Part shown: positions 13,099 through 25,342 of the stretch, piece after piece
Layout: every line of letters begins with the position of its first letter
How positions within the stretch are numbered: the stretch's first letter is position 1
Assembly (NCBI GenBank): GCA_003640385.1
Contig: RCAB01000120.1
Span: 86,604-150,603 of the forward strand
Source of the DNA: Setaria digitata
Taxonomy: Eukaryota > Nematoda > Chromadorea > Rhabditida > Setariidae
Direction: 5' to 3'
Length of the DNA: 64,000 nucleotides
Made by a program: the position numbers and the translations under genes
Notes under the pieces: generated by a model
Database searches by the model: none
The model's input: the letters and a program-made list of their open reading frames with translations, nothing else
Told to the model about the DNA's origin: nothing

Positions 13099-13386
13099 TA
13101 TATAAAATCTATTTTACAGCACATACTTTTCTTGTCATGTCTAATTTCAGTTTTTCATAGGTATGCTACTACTTACATGGATTAATGATAACTCTATGTC
13201 AAACAGATCTTTTTAATCTTCGTTAGTACTTTCATTGTTTCGCACTAATTTTAGTGTCATACTTTATTATAACTATCTTATCTTTCTACTTCTTGATTGA
13301 AGAATTTTCTGCTTAGAGATGGAAGAGACTGAAACTGAATGTTTCATTTACTGGCACATAATAATCAATTGTTAACTTTTTTCCAG

Positions 13387-13525
13387 AATTGGGTCTGAAA
13401 GTAATAAAGATATAAAAAGGTTGACCATATCGGCTGCAGTATTTTTCATTTCTGCAATTTTGTTCATTTTAATGAAATTGGAGGTTTGCCCTCCAACTTC
13501 ATCACTTTTTGATTTGTCGACGTAA
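13387..13525 (+). CDS. Possible alternative last exon with a membrane segment
   Basis: After a pyrimidine-rich acceptor (TTTTTTCCAG) an open stretch of 46 codons ends in TAA. It encodes a charged lead (ESNKDIKR), a hydrophobic helix (ISAAVFFISAILFILM) and a 15-residue tail (KLEVCPPTSSLFDLST without the first K). Its entry phase fits two donors of the upstream gene, 9505/9506 and 9849/9850. It could therefore replace or extend that protein's membrane anchor. It could also be a chance open frame; no homologue is recognised. Confidence 0.35.
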
Positions 13526-16015
13526 AGCATCACTTCATTTTCGCCTCAATCCTAATTTTAAAAATGCTGTACCCAGCAAATAATCGGAAATATCTTAATG
13601 TGTACTAATTTTCGTTTGAGGCTATTACTTTTCCTTTTGAAACGCTTAAATTTCAATTTATGTAATATCCTAATGCCCAGAATCCTAAAATTTTAATGAA
13701 TCGATGTCACCTATATCTAGAAAAAAATTTACAGGTAACAATTGATAAAACTTTCAAGTGGCCGCTAGTCACATGGTTTGTTGGGTGTTATTGTGTTGCT
13801 TATTCATGAATTTTCTGTGTCAGTGTAGAGCAATTTTTAGAAAACGCTTACTAGGAACAAGAAATAGGTACTTGAAGTATTAATAATCTAAATTTGTTCA
13901 GAGAATTTGTAAACAGATGCACGACATATCATTTAACTTATAAATGTTCTGCCCAAAAACCTGGATTTTCGGATCAATTCTCAGAAAAAATTGCTTCTGT
14001 CTTTAAATTTAACTACGCCAATTCCATTATTAGCCACATTACACCGTGATGCGGAATTCTGTGATGGAACCCCGCCCCTAAGGCCTTCAACTTGCAATAG
14101 TAGTATGATATTGTTACCGTCTCATAATGTTGTTGCATGTTCACGTGACGAGGTTAGATTCTTTTTCAGTAATAATGATCAAGTAAAGTCCCCCCTCAAA
14201 ATTGCTTTGAACCGTATACAAAACCAAACTGTTTTACGGGCAAATTTGGAATTTTTAGAAATATGGCAGCTGGCATATAAAATATAATCTGACAGCATTT
14301 ATCCTCTTGTAATCCAAGACCCGAAAATTTCTAATCGAACCTCAAACTTTCTGACAGTAAAGATAAAACAAGCATAAAAGCATTTGCATGACTGTATTTT
14401 CTGCTCCATAATCAGGGAAACCATACAAATAACTTAAATCATTCATCAGCAAGATTTTTTAAAAGAAATGTTTCTTACTCTTCCCTAACGGAAAGAAACA
14501 TTCACTGTTCAAGAACAGCAGAATCGTTATTACATTCTAGACATGTGTATCTTAATGAAGCTACAGAATTAATCCAAAAAGACTAAGTGCTACATTAAGG
14601 GATACTGCTTTGAGCATCTACTTCGTTAAGAAAAAAAAAAAAAAAAGGAAAGAGAACCTAATTATGGACCCAGGTTATTTGACAACACATAACATTATGT
14701 GACTACACAATGCAAATCGAACATGTCAGTAGAGAATCCGAGTAAAGCAGATGTTAATAACCAACTGCTACGTTTGCCTTATTGTATTAATGGGTCTCCT
14801 CACCCCGCAGTGTGCTAACACTTTTAACATATGGTGAAAGTCTGGAAAAAAATCGTGAAATTAAAATTAGGGAATGATTACTCTTGATATGTGAGAAACA
14901 CACACCCAATTACTATGTCCTGCTTGCCTGCGGTTAAGAAAAATGTCCTTGGAAATTACAGCTGTCCTAAATGTGAAACTCTCACTGCCAAGTTTTCACC
15001 CTTTATGCTGTTGACTGCCACTGCTAGTCTTGCAAGAATACTAAATTTCTCTGCAACTTCTTACTTCTTAAAATTCTCAACTATAAATGATGTAATATTG
15101 AAAAGAATAATATGTAGCAACAACAACAACAAACACCGACGTGAACATCGTTCCATCAAATTACGACGAAGCCTTAAAGACGTCCAATAACTAATATATA
15201 TTTTACTACTTCTTTTACTGGCAAAACCAGTTTAGATTTTTATTTTCCACACATGCTGTAGCACTGAAGAAAATATTACCTTAACAAAAAAAAAAGATGG
15301 AATTTATACCTTGGAGTGGACTTCAATGGACTTCAAGGTGCACAACAGCAGAGTATATATGATTGTAGCACACAACACGTAAATGATTTATTACCAGTAA
15401 CGGTACGCATAACTGCGAAAAACCGGTATCAGGAACGGCTGAGAAAATAATGCTCCAGAATTTAATTCAATAAAAACACGTTGATCATCATTAAATAATA
15501 CCAGTAAGTGATTTTAAAAACATGAAGAGGTATATGCTGCTAACACCGATTAGGACACCTATACTGGACGTCTGCTTTTTAACAGCTGAAGATAAAAGTG
15601 ATCTTCACCAATTAACATCGAATTGAGAGTTTGTTTTTTTGCCGAGGCCGACTTAGTATCAAAATTCGAAAGGAATATAATGGTAGAGTAAAAGTACTAG
15701 CAAGGGACTTACGATCTATGATGCCAATTTGCAGCCATGCTATGATTAACCTTTTGCTACAATATTTCAAAATAAAGAACGACATAAAGGTATTGAATCA
15801 TATACCAATAGGAAGCAGTAAAATAAAAAGATGATTAAAAAAAAATTCATTAAAAAAAAAGAAAATAAGAAAAGTGAGTGGAAGAGAAATTAAGAAACTG
15901 CTAAACAGGCAAAGTGATAGGAAGGAGCAATTTTCGCGCAACCAACACCATAATACTTTCCCGATGGTTTATTACAAAATCGTACACATAAAGTGTTACG
16001 AAAAAACTCCAGACT

Positions 16016-16061
<46 letters not shown>

Positions 16062-16127
16062 ATGATTTAAACGATTCATTAGCGGCTCACATGCAAAAGC
16101 GTAACAAAGCAGAATACATCTACCCTT
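13526..16127. other. Non-coding region before the elongase gene
   Basis: Short open frames at 13991-14287, 14891-15190, 15631-15834 and 15874-16065 have no recognisable protein features and I do not call them. A 17-base A run lies near 14630 and a 41-base A run at 16018-16058, just beyond the 3' end of the elongase gene. Confidence 0.5.
16018..16058 (+). repeat. Poly(A) tract, 41 bases
   Basis: Forty-one uninterrupted A residues. It could be a simple homopolymer or the tail of a retroposed sequence. The flanking bases do not identify a source. Confidence 0.9.
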
Positions 16128-17526
16128 CTAGTGTTTCTTCTTGTCATTCCTGTATTTCGATTTACCACCACCAAATATATAAGCTTTACAGAAAAAGTTG
16201 ACGAAAAGAATCAAATAAGTAATATCCATGAAGAGTGCTAACTTGAAAATGCTGTCATCGAAATCACAATCCACCTGAAAAAAGGTTGCTTCCTTAAAAT
16301 AAAACTATGCAACAGCTATAGATTACAGCAAAGAGATGGTTCGAAATTATAAAACTTAAAGCAAACCTTCCGCACATAAATCAATATTCCAAGATGTGCA
16401 AGTATCAAAACACTGAGTACAAACTGAAGGATTTGAAGAGATGTTATAAACATAGCAACACCGCGTGGAATATGCATTTTCATGGAACGCAAAAAATAGT
16501 AACTGAAACGGTAATGGAAAGTAACTTCAGCTGTATTACTGAAATGCATAATAGTGAAAATTTTTAAAAAGCAATCGTTTTATAGCACAAGAATATAAAA
16601 TACCTGTACATAAACGCATGTACGAAAAAGTTCATGAAAATCCCCCAACGGTTAAATCCAGGAGTATGCGGATATGAATAGAAGGCATAAATGAGCGTAA
16701 GGATATGGTGGTACCAGTGAAGAAACATAAGCGGCTTCTTCCGTAAAACAAGGAATACGGTATCTGCTAATTCGAACAGTTTTGATACAATGAACAGCCA
16801 ACCCCAAAAACCATTTGATCCCTTGGTGAAGCCGTAAACTTTACAGTAGGAAGCTGCAGATTTTTAGATAAGATATTATAGCTGTCACAACCAAACTTTA
16901 ATGCACTCAATAATTCTAACGATGACTCGCAAAACAACAATGATTTCTCTTATTCTTTCAGGATGTTTATGGGCTACTAGAACTGAAATCCAACAATAAG
17001 GTATAAAAATGTAAGGAAACCTTGAAAACCATTATTCTGAATAGTTTCAATAAATTCTGGGAAAAGCATAGCGGTTCCCACAATGCTGAACACAGCAAGA
17101 AGAGCATTCCAAATGTTTAATGGCAGTGTCAAATCGAATGGTGCTCGATTTCGCATAACAATATATTTTATTCCGAAGATAACAAGAAAATACGCAAAAC
17201 AAGCCTAAAACACAACTTATTTAATGTAGTTGCCGTAGTGTAAATCACTCTAATAAATTCAAACTGTGTCCCCACTTTAAAACTTTATTAACAAGCTTTT
17301 TCAAAATCACTACCCGAATATATTGTGTCATGGACATGAATTCTGGAATTTTTCTTGGAAATGTTCTCTTTAATAAAAAATGAGATGTAACCTGAACAGC
17401 AAAATTCTGATGCTGGAGAATCCATTCTTTCGATGCTTGTTCCGGAAATGTGGGTGAGGTGATAATTTCAACAAAGCGTCGAACATTGATCTTTGGTGCA
17501 GCAAGGACCTGTTCCTTTGTTACCAT
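16128..17526 (-). CDS. Very-long-chain fatty-acid elongase (ELO family)
   Basis: ELO enzymes are multi-pass ER membrane proteins that condense malonyl-CoA with a fatty acyl-CoA, the first step of chain elongation. Five exons on the minus strand, 17392-17526, 17021-17204, 16604-16853, 16367-16502 and 16128-16274, give 283 residues, the usual family length. The signature histidine box HWYHH is at about residues 151-155, preceded by the family-typical SKLFELADTVFLVLRKKP. Several hydrophobic segments follow, and the C-terminus is lysine-rich (KYRNDKKKH), fitting an ER retention signal. The start at 17526 was chosen because the acceptor GTGTCTCAG abuts the ATG, which suggests spliced-leader addition. 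Which elongase subtype it is cannot be settled by eye; the HWYHH box is shared by ELOVL3/6-like and nematode ELO enzymes. Confidence 0.93.
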
Positions 17527-19396
17527 CTGAGACACCAGCAAGAGCCTAGAATCATATTACATATTGAAGGATTTTGGCAACTTTAGAAACCGCCATGGGA
17601 ACTGAAAGTAAATTGTAGAGACAACTTTTCAAGCAGCAGTATCCTTCCTACGAGATGCAAGTCCCTTATTCTTGACCGCTATTACCACCACTTGGCAAGT
17701 CGTTTTAATTTGAGCCATACTTTCAAACGCTGGAGAACTGCCAAAATTTGTCGTTTCAAGACGCATAATACTAATATCTTGTGGTAGTAGTAGGCCGTTT
17801 GATTTCGGAAGCTTTTTTTTAGGATTTGGGAGTGGGTGCTAGAAGTTAGAAGTGCCGGGTAGTTGTTCGTTTATCCCTTGGTGGATACAACTTACCGTTG
17901 TACGATAATGACGGGGTAATGATGATGATGACGATGAAGATTAATGACGATTGATGATGATGGATGCACTGCCTAGAGAACGTGAAAGAAGCAAGCCTTC
18001 TGCTTAGATGGTTTGTTGAAAGGAGTTGTCTAGACTACTGTTCCTGTGTTAACGGAAAAAATGAGACAGATCATAAGAGGAGTGCAAGAGAACGTAACAA
18101 GAAGAGCGACAAGAGAAGTGATGACTACTATCAGTATTTGTTATCAATTCATTTGATACAGTGGGCGGACCACTAACGAAATCGTTGGTCGTTAAACTAC
18201 TGACAATGATGATGAACTATGACACGAAATTTGTGCAGACTAAAGGTCAACCGTAATTCAGTCACACCTCTGATTCAATCATCGAACTTTTTGCAAAAAG
18301 CTTGTTAAATTTTTGAAACTTAGATTATTTTAGGAATAAAATCACGGACATCTTAAACTTTATCAGTCGAAGTTAAAATGAAAGCATATGTTATTGCACT
18401 GTTGCGTGTGTATCAGTGGAAACTGCTGACTTGAGGGAGAAATTGTAACAATAAATGAATTTCTAATAATGAAAGGATAAACGAAAGGATTGCTGCAAAC
18501 TATGGAGAGAGGTCAATCGGCATGAGTAGGTACAACAATTTTGAATTTTTCCGCACGTGACATGCGCATAATTCTGTGTATGCACCTTTATTTACTGGGT
18601 ATATGTGGTTAAAATATACAACGAACAGATTTTAAACTTATATTTACCAGTGTTTTCTGCACTCTTCGGTGTAAATATTGATGATGGGAACTGCGATAGT
18701 GTCAAAAAAAGTATAATAAGCACCATAACCGTATTTTTAATAGGGGCAAACAGTTTTTGTCTTCTAAATTTAGGAAAAATAAGTCTTCTAATCAGAGTCA
18801 TGGTAAAAACCACCAATATCAAGACTCGATATTTGGGGAGAAAAGACAGCCATAATCTCTGTTTTCAGCGTGAGTATTATCATATATTTGGAAGAAAAGT
18901 TTTCCAACTGCAAAGTAAACCAAGTGGTGACAATTTACGAGTGGTGGAAGAAACTGTCTCGATGTTTCCATATTGCTTGAATTCATAATGGGTTTAACTT
19001 CGTTCTATGACAAGTTCAATTTAAATCAGAAATGAGAAGAAAGCGAGATGAGAGAAGAGGGGGAAAAGAAGAAGGTCGAATTCTTGAGACAAAATAGAAG
19101 GGCCATAGCATGTAGTGCTGGCTTGTCACAAACAGCAAACGTTTCAAGTTTCTCAAAACTTACCAGCGTTGAACTTACTGGGTTGTCATTCGAACTAATA
19201 CTGCTCCCCCAATTTCCCGGTCTAGTTTATAAGTCCGCCGATATCTGAGATGCACGACTTCTACGTGTCGTCTGTCTATATGTGTTATGCATGTGATTGT
19301 GGTGCGGTCCACACCGTAAAGTGTGTGGCGGTGAACTTGTCGCAGTATCGCTCCGGTAGTGCTCGCTGTATTCATTGTTTGTGATAGCAAGTGTTA
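17527..19396. other. Intergenic region between divergent elongase and CCM2 genes
   Basis: The two genes point away from each other, so this stretch should hold both promoters. A GAT-rich microsatellite lies at about 17915-17960. A relatively GC-rich patch at about 19170-19390, just before the proposed CCM2 start, may be promoter or 5' leader. Overlapping short open frames there have no recognisable features. Confidence 0.5.
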
Positions 19397-22300
19397 ATGT
19401 TCGAGGCAAACAGTTCTAACAGTGGGGGCCTGTCTACCTTTCAGATCCAGGTAACTTTTAGTTTCTTCATTGTCCAAGTGATCCTTTTTGCTAGAAAATC
19501 AGAATTGCAACTTAGAAAAAAAGTACTGCCATAAGTAACAGTCGGGTTTTTTTGTATAGATAATGCGATATGAGCTCGTAGAGGAGTCTGTGATCAGTGA
19601 AGTGATACTTGCCTAATGCTACCGTTGTTAACTCATTGCCAAGTTCGCAGGATGTCAGGACATCCAATATATTCGAGGTACAAAGCCTTGTAGTGGTAGG
19701 GATGAACACAACATAGGCGGGAAGTAGCAATCTTGAAGATTATCACTAATTAGATATGATCAGTAGCCGAAGTACCTTACGGCGTTTTGAAGTGTTCTGA
19801 GTGTTATTGTTGACCGACTAATGTAGTATCACAAAAACATGCTTTTCGATCAGATGCTTGCAGAAAGTATCAATCAGCTGGTTCATTTCCCTACCGTTTA
19901 CTTCATCCCTTTTCCATTTCGCCTTCAGTTCAATCACTTACATGGTGGCACTCACCCTGCCACACTCATCATCCAAATATACTGGATGTCTCAAGCCTGG
20001 AACTGTCAAGTTTTTTGTTAGTCGAATTTTCGTGCAAGCACTTGTAAATTAATGTTCAATACACTGAGTGACCAATCTAAACCGATAATGATTCAGTGAT
20101 AGATGTTGTGTCCCGCCATTCACTCTATGATGTGTTACAAAAATGAAAAACGGTAAACGGATGAGTTTGGATTGAAGCAGTATTTATATTCTTTTGGTGT
20201 TTTTATTAACGTGAATTGAAGTGAAAGCTATCTTATAGTTAGCTCTTTCCTAAATCTACACCTAATTATCTTTTCTTTTTAACATGGAAAAGTTGTAGGG
20301 TGGAACCTCATAATCTTATGGCCTGTTGATGATAGTTAATGTTTCCTAACTATAGTGTAGTTGGTAATTTCTATGCACTTGAAAACTCGAAATTTAAAGC
20401 ACGGAAGGGCACGAAAATGATGAATAAGAGCAGCTGTCATTATATATTCAGTATTATAGCAGGTTTTTTCCGCAGTAAAAATAACCGGAACAACATATCA
20501 GCTCTATTACTCACTTCCATGTCTATATTGTTTTGTGCTAAAATTGATTTAGATTTCTAGTGTTCTTGCTAAAACGTAATAAAACACGCCAGATCAGTTC
20601 GATATAAAAAGTTTGTGAACAAACTGTCATATAATCTTTTTCTTGAGCTGCTCCGGTTAGAAAATCATGATATAAAACAGCCGTCACGATTTAAAAATTA
20701 AAATTAGAGAAGTTGCACAATGAAATTTCTCTTCAAACTGTTGTTCCTCACCAAGTTTATTGCTGTTGCTCTTCAGCTAATATAATTAATGCTTTGTTGT
20801 AATGCTAGTTACAATTTTTTATTGTATGATTATAATAGAATATATGAATAGTTTGTCGTAGACTGGAATTATCAGTTCCTAATTTTTATCCAGATACTCT
20901 CATCCAGTCGAACTCCATGGCCCTGGAGTAAAGAACTTTTCAGTTCGGAACATAATGAGGGCAAATAAGTTAGCTTTCTTTTGTTGCTCTTCCATTTCCT
21001 AGTCAAAAATCTAATTTAGACAGAAAACAAACAGATTCAACTATATTTATAATGTAATACGACTTTTACTCACTTTGTTCTTCCTTAATTGCGCTATTCG
21101 AGAAAAGCGGAAGGTGCTGACAAATATTTTCATCTATCCATCCTCACATTTTATACTGTTTTCAATGACACAGTCAATTTTACATTGTTTTTGAATTTTT
21201 TCTGCACTCCATATTTCCGATGAAGCCGGCTTCGTGACATCAGATTTTTTCAGACAGCAAATCTCACTGTCTTTGGAATTTCGACAAGCTTTTAGAAGTT
21301 TTAGCACTCAATCTTTACTCACTGCAAGCTTTTAAGCCAGTTTTCAATTGTTCTTCTTCCTTTGTCTTTTTCTGCATGACTTCTGACATCAGAGAGATGA
21401 AGTGTTAATCAATATTTTTTGGGAAGCTTCAGAAGGAGGCGGTTTTTATTCCTGAATCGAGTATATACATTCCAGCCAAGTACATCTGTCTTACACTCCA
21501 ACAGGAGGATCAAAGAAAGTTTTGAAGTGTTGGACAACGATGGTCAGTGAGAAGTTTCAGTTTTGTATGCAGACAGAAAAGGTCACGATTCCTGAACAGG
21601 GTTAAATGAAGGATAAATAAGAGTGCTAAAAAAAAAAGCACACATATTTTACAGTACCAAACATATGTGAACAAAGGACGTACAAATAGGAACGATGCAG
21701 TCTGGCATGAAAACGTGTCTTGGTGTCTCGGGAGACCATGCAGGTTGCGAAAGGCTTAAATTCAAGTTGCCGGCCTGAGAAGTACTGAAAATAGGTTAAG
21801 TTGTGAGGTTTCGGAGACGGTATTTGCTAAGCCATAGTCATTTCTGTTCATAATTTGACATGAATAGATCTCGTCTCCCGTAAAGTACTGGTACTGTTTT
21901 TCCTTTTTAAATAGTGTTGAAAACAGTGACCTGTCCATTTCATACTGTTCACGGGTGATCATTAATGATGAATAGGTGTTTATTTTTGCAGTATGCTGGT
22001 CTGATTCGCGACATCCGTGGTGACATCGATCCAAGCGGACGCACTGATTTGCTTAAAATTTTGGATCGTGCCGAGGCATTCTTTTCTGAAAATCCGAAAT
22101 AATGTCAAAATGTTACAAGCAACTGCCTAAACTTACTGAGTTTAGATCGAAATAAAAGGTTTTTAAATCCCAAGTACAGTTATTGCTCGAATCGTTGTCG
22201 TTCCTTGTTTACTTATTCATTTCTCAAGAGATTCATGGAGCGGTGGATGATTCCAGTAAAATAAGAAATGTAAAATGACTTTGGAAAGGCTGACTTCACG

Positions 22301-25300
22301 CTGAGTATTTATTTCAACTTACCACACACCAGCTATCTGAAATTCATTTTACAGTTCCTTGTTTTCTGAAGCGCTGTTTTCCTATTGCAGTTCAAAGAGC
22401 ATATTTCACCATTTGATAAAAAAAACATTTTTACTGCGAATGCACTGCTTCAGATCGACTTGTGTTCCATAGCGGTTCGGTCAGTCTCTAATAATGTGAG
22501 TGGAATTTAATGAAGTTATGGACTTAGTAATGAAAACAACTGCAGTAATGTTTAAAATGGATTAAAATTTAAAATCCATCTTAAATCCAGTGTTTTTCAG
22601 GAATTGTTGCTTTGTGTGCCTATTCACTTGATTGCATCTGTTGGCTTTGTTCGTGAAGCTCACGAATACATTCTGCCTGTTAAAGTGGGATACAGTAGTG
22701 CTCGAAATCGTGACTTTTTTGACCTCGCTGTTGTGTACTGTGAGACTGCTGTAATTTTTTATTTTCTATTTTTACAAATTTTCTTTTTGATGATTTGTTG
22801 AAATAACATATAATAATTGGAAAGGAATATTTGATATATGAAGATTAGGTGCTTAACGAAGTAGAAGAATAGAAGCATGTCCTGCTTCAGTTTAAATTAT
22901 TGAATTTCGATTGGTTTTACAGTTGGCTTTCTTTGTAATATTTTAAAAGTCAATTTGATTAGCTGAGTCGAGTGAATACATTCTCTATTTCATTTAGACT
23001 GTGGCGGAAGCAATTTGCAACTTTTTGGGACAATGTTTCTCTCAAGTCTACAAAGAAGTTGCCAGTAATTTTGAAACAAACTCTACACCGAAAAGTTTAT
23101 AATCTATTTTTTTTTTCTTTTACTTGAATAGACTGTGCATTATTAAAGGATTAGTTCCCACTTTTTATGAGGAGTTCTCTTAGTAAAATGTTTGGTTGTT
23201 ATGTTAAAATAAAAAGAAGTTCTTATATATTCACTTTTCTTAGTGTTACGAGATTTACTTCTCTCTCTATTGCCTAAAAATGTTTTTAGGGACTCGGACT
23301 ACTTCTTCGATTTCACCTCTAAACAATTACCGCCCTTTATTGTGAGTTCGTTTCCTTTGAAAACAAAAATTAATCACTGCAGAACCGAAAATTTTCATCC
23401 AGTGGAGGTGACGAAAATTATTTCTTCCTGATAACATAAACTACTTACAGCTTAACGGAATCACATCAAGATCTGCGTGTCAGCAGCAGTCATCCTCCCT
23501 GTTCAACAACTGCTTCACATAGTGAATCGGCAGAGATACAAATTGATGACGTCATCGAAGATTATATGACCGTAGTGAGTTTTCAAGTGCAAACTCTTAT
23601 TTTGCTTTTCAATTAAAATGACTATTATATGAACATGACACTACTTATGATTATATCTAGAAGTGGATATGCCATAATTTCCTTTAAGCATTTTGCGATC
23701 ACTTCACTTCCTGAGTTCTAGTAAACTGAATGCCAATCAGTTTGGCTGCTTACCTAGCTGCCAGCTGAGAAATACCAGTACATATAGTAGCCTTGCAATA
23801 TATTTGTCAAAACATTTGAACATATGATATTATTGCTTTGAATAAAGAATGCAGTGTTTAGCAGGTATTCGTTTCTTATATAGGACTTATAAAATTGAAT
23901 TACGTTATTGTGGTTGGTGAATCATTGAGATTCTTCTGCTAGTTATCCTTTGTTATAATAATAGTATTGTGCATTTTTCAGCTGACAAAATGTTTAACAA
24001 CCAACGAACTTTCGCAGTACGCGACTTTAATTGTGAGGTTTCGAAACGGTTGTATGCCTATTGTAGAACTGGCACAAAAGTCAAGTGAATTGTATGGGCC
24101 GGAGAGGTTGCATTTACTTACAGGTGCTTTGACTGTAATATTATTTGATTGAATGGTAGTTTGCGATATGATTAAGGTACTTTAATGTCTCATACATCTC
24201 TGAAAATAGTTCTTATCGCAACATATTTAATGGTTTAGTAAAAATGTCGGTTATCAGATCATTTCTTTTAATATAGTCTCTGGATTGTGACTCATAGAGC
24301 GTTTTTTAGCCCATATGCAACGGTTTCCAATGTTCGTTTGTGCTTATCTCTTTCAGTATGAGCTACTCATTTTAATAACTATTTTTTATTCTATGCGTTG
24401 ATTTTCACTATTTGCAAACTGAACTAAAAAAGTACTTTTTCATAAAGGTTTTGAAATTAGGAAGCGTTCTGATGGCATATTTTCCATTTTTTTTATAATT
24501 TTTTTTTTTTTTGCTATCTCATGTATTAGAATGTATATATTGTCGCTGTTAGCAAATTTTCCTTCTTTTTTTACTGAATATGTTCAAAATTATTAATTTC
24601 TCACTTTATCTTTGACGTAATCCGTTTTTGCTTCTTTTTTTTTTTTTGGGTTAGGATTATGATAAACATTATAGTTAGTTTTCATAAACAAAGTTCTAAT
24701 TTTTTCCTCCCAGCAGCATTGAGTACTAGTGATAAAAATTTAGAAGGGTTAGTGCTGTGCTGCCGAAACTTTAGAGATTTCTTTGAAGTAAACTGAGAAT
24801 GAGATGAAACTTTTAAAAAACTAGAAATTAGCAGCAAAAAGGCTCAATAAAACAATGGTTTTACACAACATTTCAGTGAATCGAGTAAAGGCAATACCGA
24901 TAAAAAGTATGTGAGAACAGGAATTTTGAGAAAATTGCTGATTTTGTTCCGAACATAAAAGTTGTAGATGGATTATAACTGAAATACACACAACTTAAAA
25001 TTCTGTTCAGTATACTCTTTGCGACTTCGCAAAAATCTGTTATTTTAATAAATTTTTCACTAACCGCTTTTCAGAACGCTTCCTAAAATTGGCCTTATAA
25101 TTCAAAAAAGGTAAGTCCTAAGCACTGCATTGCCATTTCCCTCATGCATAAATGGCGATTTCATGACACACGATGTTTTTCAGAAATAAATTTGATTTCT
25201 CACTGTTTATTGAGATATTAAAAGCTTATGCATTACAGGTATGCGATGCTTGCTACGAAATAGAAGTAAAGAAGAAATCGAAGCTTTTGATGGTTTCATC

Positions 25301-25342
25301 GAGATGTTGCGATTGAGCAACACAGAAACAAGTATAGATTGA
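19397..25342 (+). CDS. ccm2: CCM2 (malcavernin) homologue, PTB plus harmonin-homology domain
   Basis: CCM2 is a scaffold that links KRIT1 (through its PTB domain) and CCM3 and signals to MEKK3/p38; in vertebrates it maintains endothelial junctions. Nine exons: 19397-19450 (tentative), 21992-22075, 22391-22495, 22601-22750, 22998-23094, 23290-23341, 23451-23574, 23982-24123, 25239-25342, giving 303 residues. PTB evidence, in order: DPSGRTDLLKILDRAE (human NPSSRTEILHFIDNAK), VPIHLIASVGFVR (VPIHDIAAVSYVR), and TVAEAICNFLGQCFSQVY. From about residue 212 comes the harmonin-homology domain: VIEDYMTVLTKCLTTNELSQ, then RFRNG and ELYGPERLHLLTGMR. The protein is shorter than human CCM2 (444), mainly in linkers. 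Exon 2 lacks a GT donor; a GC donor at 22076 restores frame. Otherwise it reads to a stop at 22102, with AATAAA at 22151. Exon 1 rests only on phase and a weak PTB match. Confidence 0.85.

Larger units (their letters stand above)
9853..13386. other. Long AT-rich stretch: intergenic or last intron
   Basis: No coding exon is supported here. If the downstream exon at 13387 belongs to the preceding gene, this is an intron of about 3.5 kb; otherwise it is 3' flank. It holds a 46-bp perfect palindrome at 10946-10991 and a (TA)n hairpin at 13041-13098, both listed separately. Confidence 0.5.

Noticed and set aside
13387..13525. KASH-domain identification of the membrane exon
   Set aside because: A helix with a short tail containing CPP is suggestive, but the conserved KASH tail and terminal PPPX are missing.
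15874..16065. Open frame ending in poly-lysine
   Set aside because: The lysines are a translated poly(A) tract and the rest is unrecognisable.
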